64,000 nt of DNA, from contig JAEWFD010000020.1 in assembly GCA_023388995.1 (NCBI GenBank), forward strand, positions 137,262 through 201,261. The letters are read 5' to 3'. Of the stretch, positions 32,897 through 41,299 are shown piece after piece (the stretch's first letter is position 1; the number at the start of each line of letters is the position of its first letter). The translations under genes and the position numbers were made by a program. Source of the stretch: Bacillota bacterium (lineage in GTDB: Bacteria > Bacillota_I > Bacilli_A > Erysipelotrichales > Erysipelotrichaceae). The notes under the pieces were generated by a model. The model saw only the letters and a program-made list of their open reading frames with translations, searched no databases and had not been told where the DNA came from.

Positions 32897-33880
32897 ATGA
32901 AGAAGATTATTGCTGCTGTGATAGGAGGAGTATTGCTTATTGCGGCACTATTTATTGCGTTGAAGCCGGCGTCATTTGACGAGCAATTGCAGAAATCACT
33001 GGCAGGGCTGGATCGGTATCATATGACGGCTAATATGGAAATGCTGAGTGGTGAAGATGTAAAAAGCTATGACATCATGTTATGCTGGCAGAAGAAGAAT
33101 GATACAGAATTCTATCGAGTTGCATTATTAGATAAATCATTGAATCAAGAGCAGATTATCTTACGAAATGCAGATGGGGTTTATGTACTTACGCCTAGTT
33201 TGAATCAAGCGTTCAAATTCAAAGGGGATTGGCCAAATAATAGTCCGAAGCCATATTTATATCAAAGCATGATGGGTGTTCTAAATGGAAAATACAGTGC
33301 TAAGAAAGAAAAAGATGGCTGGTTTGTAACGGCTGATGTGGATTATCCAAATTCACCGCAGCTTGTCAAGCAAGAGATGAAGTTTGATAAGGAGTTTAAG
33401 CCGGTCTGGGTAAAAGTATATAATGACAACGGCACTGTAGAAGTTAAAATTGAATTCAAAGAAACAGATTTTAAACCGGAATTCAGTGCAACACATTTTG
33501 ATGTGAATGAGAATCTGAAAGCAAATCAAACGACGGTCAATGTTTCTGCTGATTTGCCATTATATCCGGTATATGTATTTGATGCACGCCTGGTGAACTC
33601 TTCCGTTGCTTCGATCGGAAAAGAAACACGTCACATTCTGGAGTTCAGCGGTGAAAAATCATTTACAATTGTACAGGTGCAAAAGAAACGGAATGCAGAG
33701 CCGGTTGTGCAACAAGTAAGTGGCGAACTGGTGGATGCTATTGATGTGTTTGGAGCATTTGATGGTACCCGTTTGACGGTGTACGACAATAATGTGGAAT
33801 ATACGATCTACTCACAAGATTTGTCTCCTGAAGAAATGCTTCAAGTTGTCACCAGCATGCAGGTTGCTGTCATGAAATAG
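32897..33880 (+). CDS. LolA-like lipoprotein-carrier family protein
   Basis: A 327-residue exported protein with an N-terminal signal anchor (about 3-22) and a LolA/LolB-like half-barrel. It resembles B. subtilis YdcC in domain layout and gene neighbourhood: MLCWQKKNDTEFYRVALLDK, QIILRNADGVYVLTPSLNQAFKF, then the KQEMKFDKEFKPVWVKVYND strands. Gram-positive members are thought to act at the outer leaflet, but the cargo is unknown. ATG at 32897 is preferred (GGGTGA ahead); the ATG at 32885 has no spacing. The toxin gene follows after 2 bp. Confidence 0.8.
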   Translation: MKKIIAAVIGGVLLIAALFIALKPASFDEQLQKSLAGLDRYHMTANMEMLSGEDVKSYDIMLCWQKKNDTEFYRVALLDKSLNQEQIILRNADGVYVLTPSLNQAFKFKGDWPNNSPKPYLYQSMMGVLNGKYSAKKEKDGWFVTADVDYPNSPQLVKQEMKFDKEFKPVWVKVYNDNGTVEVKIEFKETDFKPEFSATHFDVNENLKANQTTVNVSADLPLYPVYVFDARLVNSSVASIGKETRHILEFSGEKSFTIVQVQKKRNAEPVVQQVSGELVDAIDVFGAFDGTRLTVYDNNVEYTIYSQDLSPEEMLQVVTSMQVAVMK

Positions 33881-33882
33881 TC

Positions 33883-34218
33883 ATGATTGTGCATCGTGGC
33901 GATATTTTCTATGCAAATTTGTCGCCTGTTTTAGGGAGTGAGCAGGGAGGAATCCGGCCGGTTGTGGTCGTTCAAAACGAAAAAGGGAACCGGTTTTCCA
34001 AAACGGTGATCATTGCTCCAATTTCGACACGACTCACAAAGCCCCCGCTGCCAACGCATGTCATGATACCAGATACCATCCTGCAGCGATGCTCCATTAT
34101 TCTTTTGGAACAGGTGCGAACCATTGATAAGCAGCGATTGACCCAATGGATTGGGCGATTGGATGTACAGGTGATGATGTCGGTAGATCAAGCACTTAGA
34201 ATTAGTTTAGGGATATAA
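33883..34218 (+). CDS. ndoA: MazF/NdoA-type endoribonuclease (orphan toxin)
   Basis: A 111-residue PemK/MazF protein, an mRNA interferase. The GDIFYANLSPVLGSEQGGIRPVVVVQN start, the KTVIIAPISTRLTKPPLPTHV core and the ILLEQVRTIDKQRLTQWIGRLD end match B. subtilis NdoA (EndoA). In Bacillus it lies in ydcC-alr-ndoAI-ndoA; here alr and the antitoxin ndoAI are absent and the gene is joined to the LolA-like gene by 2 bp. No antitoxin-like ORF flanks it. It must be controlled elsewhere or have lost toxicity. Confidence 0.92.
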   Translation: MIVHRGDIFYANLSPVLGSEQGGIRPVVVVQNEKGNRFSKTVIIAPISTRLTKPPLPTHVMIPDTILQRCSIILLEQVRTIDKQRLTQWIGRLDVQVMMSVDQALRISLGI

Positions 34219-34241
34219 AAAGTAGGCGAAAGCCTACTTTT
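34217..34241. terminator. Bidirectional terminator with GAAA tetraloop
   Basis: AAAAGTAGGC pairs perfectly with GCCTACTTTT around GAAA. It lies between the convergent mazF and tcdA stops. Confidence 0.92.
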
Positions 34242-35028
34242 CGTCGTTTTGTGATGTTCTGGCAGCTTCCCGCTCTGCTTTTGTCAGATCTTTGATAACT
34301 TCTCCGGCAATAATCATGCCGGCAACTGATGGAACAAAGGAGACACTACCGGGAATTTGGCGGCGGATCGTGCAAGTGCGTTTGGTATCGCTTGGACAAA
34401 TGCAGTGATGGCGGCAGCTGCTGTCATCCAGTTCCAATGGTTTCAATGCTTCTTCTTTGGAATATACAACTTTTAGTTTTTTGATATTGCGGCGCTTGAG
34501 TTCACGGCGCATTACTTTAGCCAGCGGACAAACAGATGTCTTGTAGATGTCGGTTACTTCAAAGCGTGTGGGATCAAGCTTGTTTCCTGCTCCCATGCAG
34601 CTGATAACGGGGATATTGGCTTTGTTGGAACGTTCGATTAACTCCAGCTTTGCCGAGACGGTATCAATTGCATCAATGACAAAGGAGTATTGATCCAGTG
34701 GGAATTCATGGGCATTTTCTTCGGTGTAAAACGTAATATGGCAAGCCACTTCTGCTTTGGGATTGATCTCTAAGATTCTTTCCTTCATGACTTCGACTTT
34801 ATACTTGCCGATTGTTTTGCGGGTCGCGATTAACTGGCGATTTAAGTTGGTCAGACATACTTTATCGTCATCAAATAATGCGAATTTGGATACTCCGGCA
34901 CGGACAAGTGCTTCCACGGCAAAGCTGCCGACACCGCCGATGCCAAAGACAGCGACAGTTGCCTTTGCCAGTTGTTCCATTGCTGCTGTGCCGAGTAATA
35001 ATTCAGTGCGTGAATTTTGGTTTAACAT
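34234..35028 (-). CDS. tcdA: tRNA threonylcarbamoyladenosine dehydratase TcdA
   Basis: A 264-residue E1-like enzyme that cyclises t6A37 of tRNA using ATP. GIGGVGSFAVEALVRAG nucleotide loop, DDDKVCLTNLNRQ, and DAIDTVSAKLEL are the E1/ThiF motifs. A Cys-rich insert (SSCRHHCICPSDTKRTC) lies before the KR-IPGSVSFVPSVAG end; some members bind metal there. It is the third gene of a minus-strand operon with the TtcA-like and desulfurase genes, 3 bp after the TtcA-like stop, so sulfur and tRNA modification are linked. Confidence 0.92.
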   Translation of the reverse strand: MLNQNSRTELLLGTAAMEQLAKATVAVFGIGGVGSFAVEALVRAGVSKFALFDDDKVCLTNLNRQLIATRKTIGKYKVEVMKERILEINPKAEVACHITFYTEENAHEFPLDQYSFVIDAIDTVSAKLELIERSNKANIPVISCMGAGNKLDPTRFEVTDIYKTSVCPLAKVMRRELKRRNIKKLKVVYSKEEALKPLELDDSSCRHHCICPSDTKRTCTIRRQIPGSVSFVPSVAGMIIAGEVIKDLTKAEREAARTSQNDEK

Positions 35029-35031
35029 AAG

Positions 35032-35880
35032 CTATTCTTTCTCCTGTTGATTGCGTGTTTGATCATAGTCATCTAAAAAGGAATGCTGAATGCCACCTTT
35101 GTGATAGCCGATAATGGTATCGAGATTGACATTATGGATGCTGCGGAAGATGTTCATATCTACCGTTGGGCTGGTTTGACGCAGTTTCTTAATCATTGCT
35201 TTGACTTCGGCACGCTTGGAACCGCCCCCTTGTCCGATCACGCAGTGTTCTGTGAGACGGCAGGCACATTGGATAAATTGCAGGTTATGATATCTCTTCC
35301 AATCGAAAATGGCTTCTTCTTTTACCAAATATAATGGCCGGATCAGCTGCATGCCTTCGAAATTGGTGCTGTGCAGCTTAGGCATCATGGTTTGTATTTG
35401 AGCACCATACAACATGCCCATTAAAGTTGTTTCAATAACATCATCGAAGTGATGCCCCAAGGCAATTTTATTGCATCCTAGTTCTTTGGCATAGCTGTAG
35501 AGATGTCCACGGCGCATGCGTGCACATAGGTAGCAAGGGGAATCTACGATTGTTGCTACGTAGTCAAAAATTTGGGTATCGAAAATCTGAATGGGAATAT
35601 TCAAGAGGGCAGCATTCTCAATAATGCGCTGGCGGTTGATCGCATTGTAACCCGGGTCCATAACAATGAATTTTAGTTCAAAGTGGAATTTTCCGTGCCG
35701 TTGCAGCTCCTGCATGCATTTTGCCAGCAACATGGAGTCTTTGCCGCCGGAAATGCACACAGCAATGCGATCCTGTTCTTGAATCAAATCATAAGTTTGC
35801 ACGCCTTTCACAAACTTGGTCCAAATATCTTTGCGAAAACGTTTGATCAGGGCGCGTTCTATTTCTTGATAGGGTTCCAT
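35032..35880 (-). CDS. TtcA-family PP-loop tRNA thiolase
   Basis: A 282-residue PP-loop ATPase. The ATP loop ISGGKDSM (43-50) and the paired Cys motif CYLC (C116, C119) near PCYLCARMRRG that holds a [4Fe-4S] cluster in TtcA are present; a further CACRLTEHC lies in the C-terminal part. TtcA makes 2-thiocytidine at tRNA position 32 with sulfur from a cysteine desulfurase, encoded directly upstream. The exact target nucleotide in this organism is not provable from sequence. It shares a junction with the desulfurase gene (no spacer). Confidence 0.88.
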   Translation of the reverse strand: MEPYQEIERALIKRFRKDIWTKFVKGVQTYDLIQEQDRIAVCISGGKDSMLLAKCMQELQRHGKFHFELKFIVMDPGYNAINRQRIIENAALLNIPIQIFDTQIFDYVATIVDSPCYLCARMRRGHLYSYAKELGCNKIALGHHFDDVIETTLMGMLYGAQIQTMMPKLHSTNFEGMQLIRPLYLVKEEAIFDWKRYHNLQFIQCACRLTEHCVIGQGGGSKRAEVKAMIKKLRQTSPTVDMNIFRSIHNVNLDTIIGYHKGGIQHSFLDDYDQTRNQQEKE

Positions 35881-37017
35881 TTATTTTCCTCCTAGCATGT
35901 GATATTGTTCTTGGAATACTTTTTTGAATTGCTCTATCTCATGTTCTGTTGTTTCCGGTCCCATGCTGATGCGCAAGGTCGAAAGAGCCAGCTTGCGGCT
36001 TTTGGTAAGAGCCAAAACAGGTTTTGACGGAGTGTTGACAGCACAGCATGCAGACTTGGTAGAAACATAGATCTGCTGCTCTGACAGCTTTTCCATCAAC
36101 TGGTCTCCTTTGATGGTTTTGAAGCTGATATTGACGATATAGGGACTGCCATTTGGTTTGCTGTTGATCACGATGTCCTGGAATGATCCAAAAAAAGAGT
36201 GCAGGATAGCGTGAAATGTTGTAAGTTTAACAAGGTTGTCTGATGCAGTTTGCTGACACAGCGCCAATGCTGTTTCTAAGGCGCAGATCATCGGCAGCAC
36301 AGGTGTGCCGCTGCGATAGGGAGTATTGCTGATGCCGCCGTGAATTTGGGGTGTAATAAGATGTTGTTCTTTTAAGATCAGAAGTCCGAAGCCATTTAAG
36401 CCTCCGAATTTATGAGGTGAACAGGTAAGCGCAGCATAGTGTGCAGCATTTATCGGCAACTTGCCAATGGATTGCGTGGCATCGGTATGAAATGCACAGT
36501 GGGGCAGCTTTTTAACCAGTGCATAAATGCTTGCTATGTCTTGGTGAAGCCCGATTTCACTGTCGACGGCTGCCAAGGTCACCAAAATGGTATCTTTTCG
36601 GAGTAATTGGCTAAGATGTTCCAAATTGATGGAACCATCATCCAGAATATCCACAAATTCAACCTCAAAACCTTCTTCCTGCAAAGCCATTAAAGAACCT
36701 AAAACGGAAGAGTGTTCCAGATAGGACGAAATAATATGCTTGCCATACTGGCGGTTGGCATAGGCAAGACCCTTGATTGCAAGGTTGTTTGCTTCTGTTG
36801 CTCCGGAAGTATAGATGAGTTCATTTGGTTTTACACCAAAGTAAGCGGCTATGTTTGCATTGGCAGTTTCCTGCCGTTCCCATGCCTGCTTGCCAAGTGC
36901 ATGGGATGCATTGGGATTGGCAATATAGGTTATGTTTGTGGCTTGGAAGACATCAAGCACTTCTTGGCGCACAAGTGCGTTGGCGGCGTGGTCCAAATAA
37001 ATCGTAGTATTGTTCAT
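35881..37017 (-). CDS. Cysteine desulfurase (IscS/NifS class V aminotransferase)
   Basis: A 378-residue PLP enzyme that takes sulfur from cysteine as a persulfide. SGATEANNLAIKG, HTDATQSIGK (His177), the Schiff-base Lys in SPHKFGG (K203) and the active-site loop STKSACC (C323) are present. It probably donates sulfur to the PP-loop thiolase encoded next. It is the first gene of the operon; its leader holds an attenuator-like hairpin and an operator-like palindrome. The SACC loop has a double Cys, which is unusual. Confidence 0.93.
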   Translation of the reverse strand: MNNTTIYLDHAANALVRQEVLDVFQATNITYIANPNASHALGKQAWERQETANANIAAYFGVKPNELIYTSGATEANNLAIKGLAYANRQYGKHIISSYLEHSSVLGSLMALQEEGFEVEFVDILDDGSINLEHLSQLLRKDTILVTLAAVDSEIGLHQDIASIYALVKKLPHCAFHTDATQSIGKLPINAAHYAALTCSPHKFGGLNGFGLLILKEQHLITPQIHGGISNTPYRSGTPVLPMICALETALALCQQTASDNLVKLTTFHAILHSFFGSFQDIVINSKPNGSPYIVNISFKTIKGDQLMEKLSEQQIYVSTKSACCAVNTPSKPVLALTKSRKLALSTLRISMGPETTEHEIEQFKKVFQEQYHMLGGK

Positions 37018-37057
37018 AAATACCTGCCTTATCTATGGTATTAGAAAGCAAGAATGC

Positions 37058-37079
37058 AAAAAAGAAGGATGGTTCCTTC
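37058..37079 (-). promoter_or_regulatory. Attenuator-like hairpin in the desulfurase leader
   Basis: On the minus strand GAAGGA-ACCA-TCCTTC is followed by TTTTTT. It sits 41 nt before the desulfurase ATG, downstream of the putative promoter. Confidence 0.6.
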
Positions 37080-37127
37080 CCTAAGTTGATTACTTGCTTG
37101 AATGAGTAAACAATGAATCTGTGCATG

Positions 37128-37166
37128 ATTATATCATAGATTCATGGATACAGGAAATCCTGTATC
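37128..37166 (-). promoter_or_regulatory. Desulfurase operon promoter with overlapping palindrome
   Basis: A TATAAT on the minus strand (37128-37133) is preceded by a near-perfect palindrome, GATACAGGA-AA-TCCTGTATC (37147-37166), which covers the -35 region. A repressor such as an Rrf2-type regulator would be expected there. Confidence 0.6.
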
Positions 37167-37265
37167 ATAGTAGCAGTAGAAAGCTGCTTTTGTCAATCAA
37201 ATCGTGGGGAAAACAGCACTTGATAAGTGAAAAAAGTAAGCGTTACAAAAACTGGCAATTAAGTT

Positions 37266-37302
37266 AAAAATAGCTTATTCACTTTGTTGATCTGCTATTT
37301 TT
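37266..37302 (-). terminator. Terminator of the gene at 37279-37503
   Basis: AAAAATAGC pairs with GCTATTTTT. On the minus strand it is followed by TTTTTAAC and spans the stop codon. Confidence 0.75.
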
Positions 37303-37503
37303 TCGTTTGCCGAAGAAATAAGAAGATCCGAAAATAATAGCAATTGCAACTGCAAAGTAAACTGCATAATTCATCCAGCTGAATTGTGCTGATTGCGAAC
37401 CTGTTAATTCGATAGCAGCAAACAATATCTCGGTAATTAAGACAACCCACAGAGCAATCATTTCTTTTTTCATGTTATCTATGATGCAAGTTTCATTTCG
37501 CAA
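37279..37503 (-). CDS. Small membrane protein of unknown function
   Basis: A 74-residue protein with two helices (about 16-34 and 44-65) and a basic tail GKRKNSRSTK. It starts with TTG at 37503, because AAGGAGG lies 4 bp ahead; an in-frame ATG 10 codons later is the alternative and lacks a site. No family recognised. It lies between the frameshifted small ORF and the desulfurase operon, with its own terminator. Confidence 0.6.
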   Translation of the reverse strand: MRNETCIIDNMKKEMIALWVVLITEILFAAIELTGSQSAQFSWMNYAVYFAVAIAIIFGSSYFFGKRKNSRSTK

Positions 37504-37560
37504 CTTGCCTCCTTACTACTATGATATCATATAGAAAAGTAAATACATGATATTTTTAGC

Positions 37561-37724
37561 TTATTGGCAAAAATTTTTCTCGCTGTAAATAATATGGAAG
37601 GTACTGAATAGCAAGCCGGATTTTGCACCGTAGTCGCTGACGGTATAATCTTCTTTTTTATTGTAGTGATAGGTCTTCTTTGTGCTATATAAAGGTGTTT
37701 CAGGGAGGACAAAACTTTTTTCAT
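37561..37724 (-). pseudogene. Small ORF frameshifted after its start in an A run
   Basis: AGGAGG followed by ATG at 37724 is an excellent start, but the direct frame gives an unlikely low-complexity peptide. If one A is added to the A6 run after ATG, the frame becomes a well-formed 54-residue protein beginning MKKSFVLPETPLYSTKKTYH and ending SEKNFCQ. The family is unknown. This may be a pseudogene, a sequencing error in the A run, or a false start; the hydrophilic reading is judged coding because it has no stops and good composition. Confidence 0.5.
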
Positions 37725-37780
37725 GCTGGAATACCTCCTGCTTGCTGCTTAAAGTATAGCAGATATTAGCTATGGAAGCA

Positions 37781-37806
37781 TAAAAAAACCAGCCATATCA
37801 GCTGGT
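37781..37806 (-). terminator. tRNA operon terminator
   Basis: On the minus strand ACCAGC pairs with GCTGGT and is followed by seven T. It lies 13 bp after the tRNA-Gly 3' end. Confidence 0.85.
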
Positions 37807-37819
37807 ATTTACATTCATC

Positions 37820-37893
37820 TGGAGCAGGTGAGGGGAATCGAACCCCCGTATCAACCTTGGCAAGGTTGTGTTCTACCATTAAACTACACCTGC
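37820..37893 (-). tRNA. tRNA-Gly (GCC)
   Basis: A complete cloverleaf on the minus strand: 5' GCAGGTG acceptor, D loop TAATGG, anticodon loop TTGCCAA, T loop GTTCGATTC, encoded CCA end. The anticodon reads GCC. Last gene of the Ser-Asp-Gly tRNA set. Confidence 0.97.
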
Positions 37894-37903
37894 AAATAAA
37901 AAA

Positions 37904-37979
37904 TGGCGGTCCGGACGGGAATCGAACCCGCGATCTCCTCCGTGACAGGGAGGCATGTTAACCGCTACACCACCGGACC
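37904..37979 (-). tRNA. tRNA-Asp (GTC)
   Basis: Acceptor GGTCCGG, D loop with GGTTA, anticodon loop CTGTCAC reading GTC, T loop GTTCGATTC and CCA end. A complete cloverleaf. Confidence 0.97.
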
Positions 37980-38001
37980 ATATTTATCAAAGCTTAATGA
38001 A

Positions 38002-38092
38002 TGGCGAGGAAGATGAGATTTGAACTCACGCGCCAGTTTCCCGACCTATACCCTTAGCAGGGGTACCTCTTCAGCCTCTTGAGTACTTCCTC
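38002..38092 (-). tRNA. tRNA-Ser (GCT)
   Basis: A 91-nt class II tRNA with long variable arm. Acceptor GAGGAAG, anticodon loop CTGCTAA reading GCT, T loop GTTCAAATC and CCA end. First gene of the tRNA set. Confidence 0.97.
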
Positions 38093-38118
38093 GTGATTCA
38101 TTTCCTAAGCGCTCATTT

Positions 38119-38147
38119 ATATTATCATAGGGTTTTCCCTTTGGCAA
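38119..38147 (-). promoter_or_regulatory. tRNA operon promoter
   Basis: TTGCCA, 17-bp spacer and TAATAT on the minus strand, about 20 bp before the tRNA-Ser 5' end. Confidence 0.7.
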
Positions 38148-38345
38148 TACTTTTTTTGCCTTTTTTATAAAAAATGTCGCATGAATGCTTAATAAATGAG
38201 GAAAGTAAAGTAGTCCATTCACATATAATATACATATTACAAAGAAACTATTAAGGTGTCTTATTTTATCTCTTGTTTTGAGATAAATGATTTTTATTTC
38301 AGAAACAATTGACAGAAAATGCATTCAGTGATAGTCTTTAGAAAA

Positions 38346-38600
38346 CCGTAGATGGAGAGATAAAACATATCTAGCACTGATAGAGAGTCGGGGAAGATGG
38401 AAACCTGACAGCATGCGGATTGGCAAATGGACTCCAGAGGGCATCGGACAACGAGTACTCTAGTATCTGATGACGTGAGCTTGCGTTAAAAAGCAGGAAT
38501 GTGTTTGCATTCTATTGAGCGGGCATAGTTATTATGCCAAGTAAGGTGGTACCACAGGTGTTTTTTACGCTTGTCCTTTTTCTAAGGACAGGCGTTTTTT
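38346..38600 (+). ncRNA. T-box leader, probably tryptophan-specific
   Basis: Stem I features are visible: AGAGAG (38382-38387), the GATGG terminal-loop motif (38396-38400), and a likely specifier TGG at 38428-38430 in AAATGGAC. The T-box bulge AAGGTGGTACCACAG lies at 38543-38557. The terminator is ACGCTTGTCCTT/AAGGACAGGCGT plus TTTTTT (38567-38600). Uncharged tRNA would switch on the downstream transporter. TTGACA at 38309-38314 is its -35. The specifier is my reading and not certain. Confidence 0.85.
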
Positions 38601-38701
38601 CTTGAAAGGGGTGATGTTGGTGTTACGATTTGATAATGCCGGGCGGTGGCTGACGTTGCATAGCAAGCAGATAACAAATAAAAAACAAAGGAGAATCAAC
38701 C

Positions 38702-39673
38702 ATGAAACAAAAAAGAATTTTATCAACCATGCTGCTGTGCATTGCATTGGCAGGCTGTCAAAAACAAACAACAAAACCTCAAGTAGGAATGATTCAAATT
38801 GTAGAACATCCCTCTTTGAATACCATTCGGGATGGAATACTATCGGAATTAGAGGACCAAGGATACTTAGATAAAATAGAATTAATCTATCAGAATGCCC
38901 AAGGAGACATGACAATCCTCCAAGCGATTGTACAAACAATGAAAGGAAAGCAAGTTGATGTTGTGGTTCCGATTGCGACGACTACAGCACAGGCGGCTGC
39001 CAATCTGGCGGATACGACACCAGTTGTATTTGCTGCCGTCAGCAATCCCATTGCGGCAGGATTAATCACCAATCTGGATCATCCGGATAAGAATATTACC
39101 GGAACCAGCGATGCCGTTCCGGTGAAGCAAATTTTAGAACTGGCATTGGAACTGCTGCCTCATGCCAAGACAATTGGCTTCTTATACAATCAGGCGGAGG
39201 TGAATTCTTTGGAGCATATTGCTCAAGCAAAGATATATGCCAAAGAAAAAGGATTGCGGATTGAAGAGATTTCGGTAACTTCTATTTCAGAAATTCAGCA
39301 AAGTGCCAATGTCCTGGCGTCGAAAGTTGATTTCATTTTTACGCCAAATGATAATACCGTAGCGTCATCCATGGCCCCGCTTGTGAAAGCTGCAGATGAT
39401 GCGAAAATTCCGGTGTTTGTGGGGGCTGATTCGATGGTTGCAGATGGCGGCTTGGCGACATTGGGAATCAATAACTATGAAGAACTAGGCAGAGAAACTG
39501 CAAGAATGGTAATTGCCGTATTGGAAGGAAAAGCTGTCAGTGAGATTCCGGTTACGCTATTCCGTGAGCAGCTGACGATTTATATCAACGAAAAAACAAG
39601 GGAAAAGTTAGGGCTCACCATTCCGGATACAATTACCAAACATTATCCCGTAGTCTTTTTGGGAGATGAATGA
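38702..39673 (+). CDS. trpX: ABC transporter substrate-binding lipoprotein (TrpX type)
   Basis: A 323-residue lipoprotein with lipobox ALAGC (Cys near 19) and a periplasmic-binding fold of the COG2984 family. GMIQIVEHPSLNTIRDGIL, VPIATTTAQAAANL, and FVGADSMVADGGLATLGI are family segments. In Firmicutes this group forms TrpXYZ, often under T-box control, and is thought to import tryptophan or a precursor. AAAGGAG precedes ATG. The permease and ATPase genes overlap it in order. Confidence 0.88.
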   Translation: MKQKRILSTMLLCIALAGCQKQTTKPQVGMIQIVEHPSLNTIRDGILSELEDQGYLDKIELIYQNAQGDMTILQAIVQTMKGKQVDVVVPIATTTAQAAANLADTTPVVFAAVSNPIAAGLITNLDHPDKNITGTSDAVPVKQILELALELLPHAKTIGFLYNQAEVNSLEHIAQAKIYAKEKGLRIEEISVTSISEIQQSANVLASKVDFIFTPNDNTVASSMAPLVKAADDAKIPVFVGADSMVADGGLATLGINNYEELGRETARMVIAVLEGKAVSEIPVTLFREQLTIYINEKTREKLGLTIPDTITKHYPVVFLGDE

Positions 39674-40536
39674 TGTCCGGATATACAATACTCGCTACCT
39701 TTGAATTAGGCTTTATCTATGCCATTCTGGCACTTGGCATTTTTCTTTCCTACCGTATTTTGAAGATTACGGATCTGACCATGGATGCATCGTTTGTGAC
39801 CGGGAGTGCAATTTATGCAGTTTGTGCACAAGCGGGGATTGCAGGACCGGGTTTTCTGGCAGCGTTTGGCGGCGGCATGCTTGCAGGTGCTGTTTCCGCT
39901 TTGCTTCATATCAAAGGAAAGATACCGCCTATTTTAGCAGGTATTATTACGATGACGGGATTCTATTCCATCAATGCAAGAATATTGGGAAATAAAGCAA
40001 ATATCTCGTTATTCCACTTGCCAGGCTTGCTTCATGCAATGCCGTTTGGGCAGCGTTTCCTGCTTCTGGCTGGCATAGCGCTTGTTTGTGCCGGGATTTT
40101 GTATTGGTTTTTGCTTACAAGGCTTGGTATGAATATCCGCGCCGCCGGTGAAAATGAACAGATGGTGCGCACGCTTGGCATTAATCCCGATCAGATGAAG
40201 TTCATCGGCATGATTCTTTCCAATGGATTGGTTGCTTTAGCGGGTGCCTTGATTACAACCTACCAGCAGTTTGCGGATTTAAATGGTGGCGTCGGAATTA
40301 TGGTGATGGGAATGGTTTCTGTAATTCTGGCAGAAGCAATGATCCCTATAAAACAGCTAGGTGTTCGCATCTTCAGCGTGATTGCAGGTTCCGTTGCCTA
40401 TCGCTTTATTTTAACGCTGGCTCTGCAGTTAGGGATTCAAGCGGTTGATTTGAAGCTGCTGTGCGCTATCTTTCTGACCGTCGCATTGCTGGCACCAAAC
40501 AGGCTAGGAGGTAAAAGACATGCTTCACATTCATGA
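39670..40536 (+). CDS. trpY: ABC transporter permease (TrpY type)
   Basis: A 288-residue permease with about eight helices of the branched-chain/COG4120 type. The coupling segment TRLGMNIRAAGENEQMVRTLGINPDQMK is conserved. It starts at ATG 39670 in an ATGA overlap with the binding-protein stop; GGGAG lies ahead. It would form the channel of the TrpXYZ importer. It overlaps the ATPase gene by 17 bp. Confidence 0.88.
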   Translation: MMSGYTILATFELGFIYAILALGIFLSYRILKITDLTMDASFVTGSAIYAVCAQAGIAGPGFLAAFGGGMLAGAVSALLHIKGKIPPILAGIITMTGFYSINARILGNKANISLFHLPGLLHAMPFGQRFLLLAGIALVCAGILYWFLLTRLGMNIRAAGENEQMVRTLGINPDQMKFIGMILSNGLVALAGALITTYQQFADLNGGVGIMVMGMVSVILAEAMIPIKQLGVRIFSVIAGSVAYRFILTLALQLGIQAVDLKLLCAIFLTVALLAPNRLGGKRHASHS

Positions 40537-41299
40537 TCTGACAGTTGTGTTCCGGCAAGGAACCAGCAATGAATTGCGGGCTTTGGATCAGTTGTCCTGC
40601 ACCATTGCGAAAGGAGACTTTGTGACGATTGTCGGCTCTAATGGCGCAGGGAAGTCTACATTGTTGAATGCGATTCATGGCGTTTTCCCAACACCACGCG
40701 GGACAATCCTGCTGGATGGAGAAGATATCAGTATGCAGAAACAACATGTTCGTTCCCGCTCTGTCGGACGTCTGTACCAAGATCCCATGATGGGAAGTGC
40801 CGCTCATATGAGTGTCATGGAACATATCAGCATGGCCTCACATGCACATCCATTCAGTTTGGCCTTTGGTGTTCATAAGCAGGAGGAAAGGAAAGTTAAG
40901 GAATTGCTGGCTTGCCTGCAGCTGGGGCTGGAAGAGCAGCTGCACGCTGAGGTCGGTACTTTATCCGGAGGACAAAGGCAGGCTCTTTCCTTGCTGCTGG
41001 CAACTCGAACAACACCAAAACTGCTTTTGCTGGATGAGCATACTGCAGCATTAGATCCGCTGACTGCCAAGACAATCATGCAGTTAACGGAACAATGCGT
41101 TGCCCAACACCAAATCACAACATTGATGATTACGCACGATATGAAGCAGGCATTGCAATATGGAAATAAGTTATTGGTGATGAATCAAGGCAAAATCAGC
41201 GCTGTTATTGATCAAAAGCAGAAGCAGGAACTGACATTAGAGAAGCTGCTTGCTATATTTGAGCAGAAAGAGATTGTGATCTCGGATCGAATGATATAA
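40520..41299 (+). CDS. trpZ: ABC transporter ATP-binding protein (TrpZ type)
   Basis: A 259-residue ABC ATPase. Walker A GSNGAGKS, signature LSGGQRQAL, Walker B LLLLDEHTAALDP (Glu after the Asp is present) and a His switch in LMITHDM are intact. TAGGAGGT precedes ATG. It would energise the TrpX-TrpY importer. It completes the T-box operon; a hairpin follows the stop. Confidence 0.92.
   Translation: MLHIHDLTVVFRQGTSNELRALDQLSCTIAKGDFVTIVGSNGAGKSTLLNAIHGVFPTPRGTILLDGEDISMQKQHVRSRSVGRLYQDPMMGSAAHMSVMEHISMASHAHPFSLAFGVHKQEERKVKELLACLQLGLEEQLHAEVGTLSGGQRQALSLLLATRTTPKLLLLDEHTAALDPLTAKTIMQLTEQCVAQHQITTLMITHDMKQALQYGNKLLVMNQGKISAVIDQKQKQELTLEKLLAIFEQKEIVISDRMI

Noticed and set aside
38602..38701. 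Leader peptide with a Trp codon between the T-box and trpX
   Set aside because: The frame runs through the trpX start without a stop, and the T-box already explains the control.
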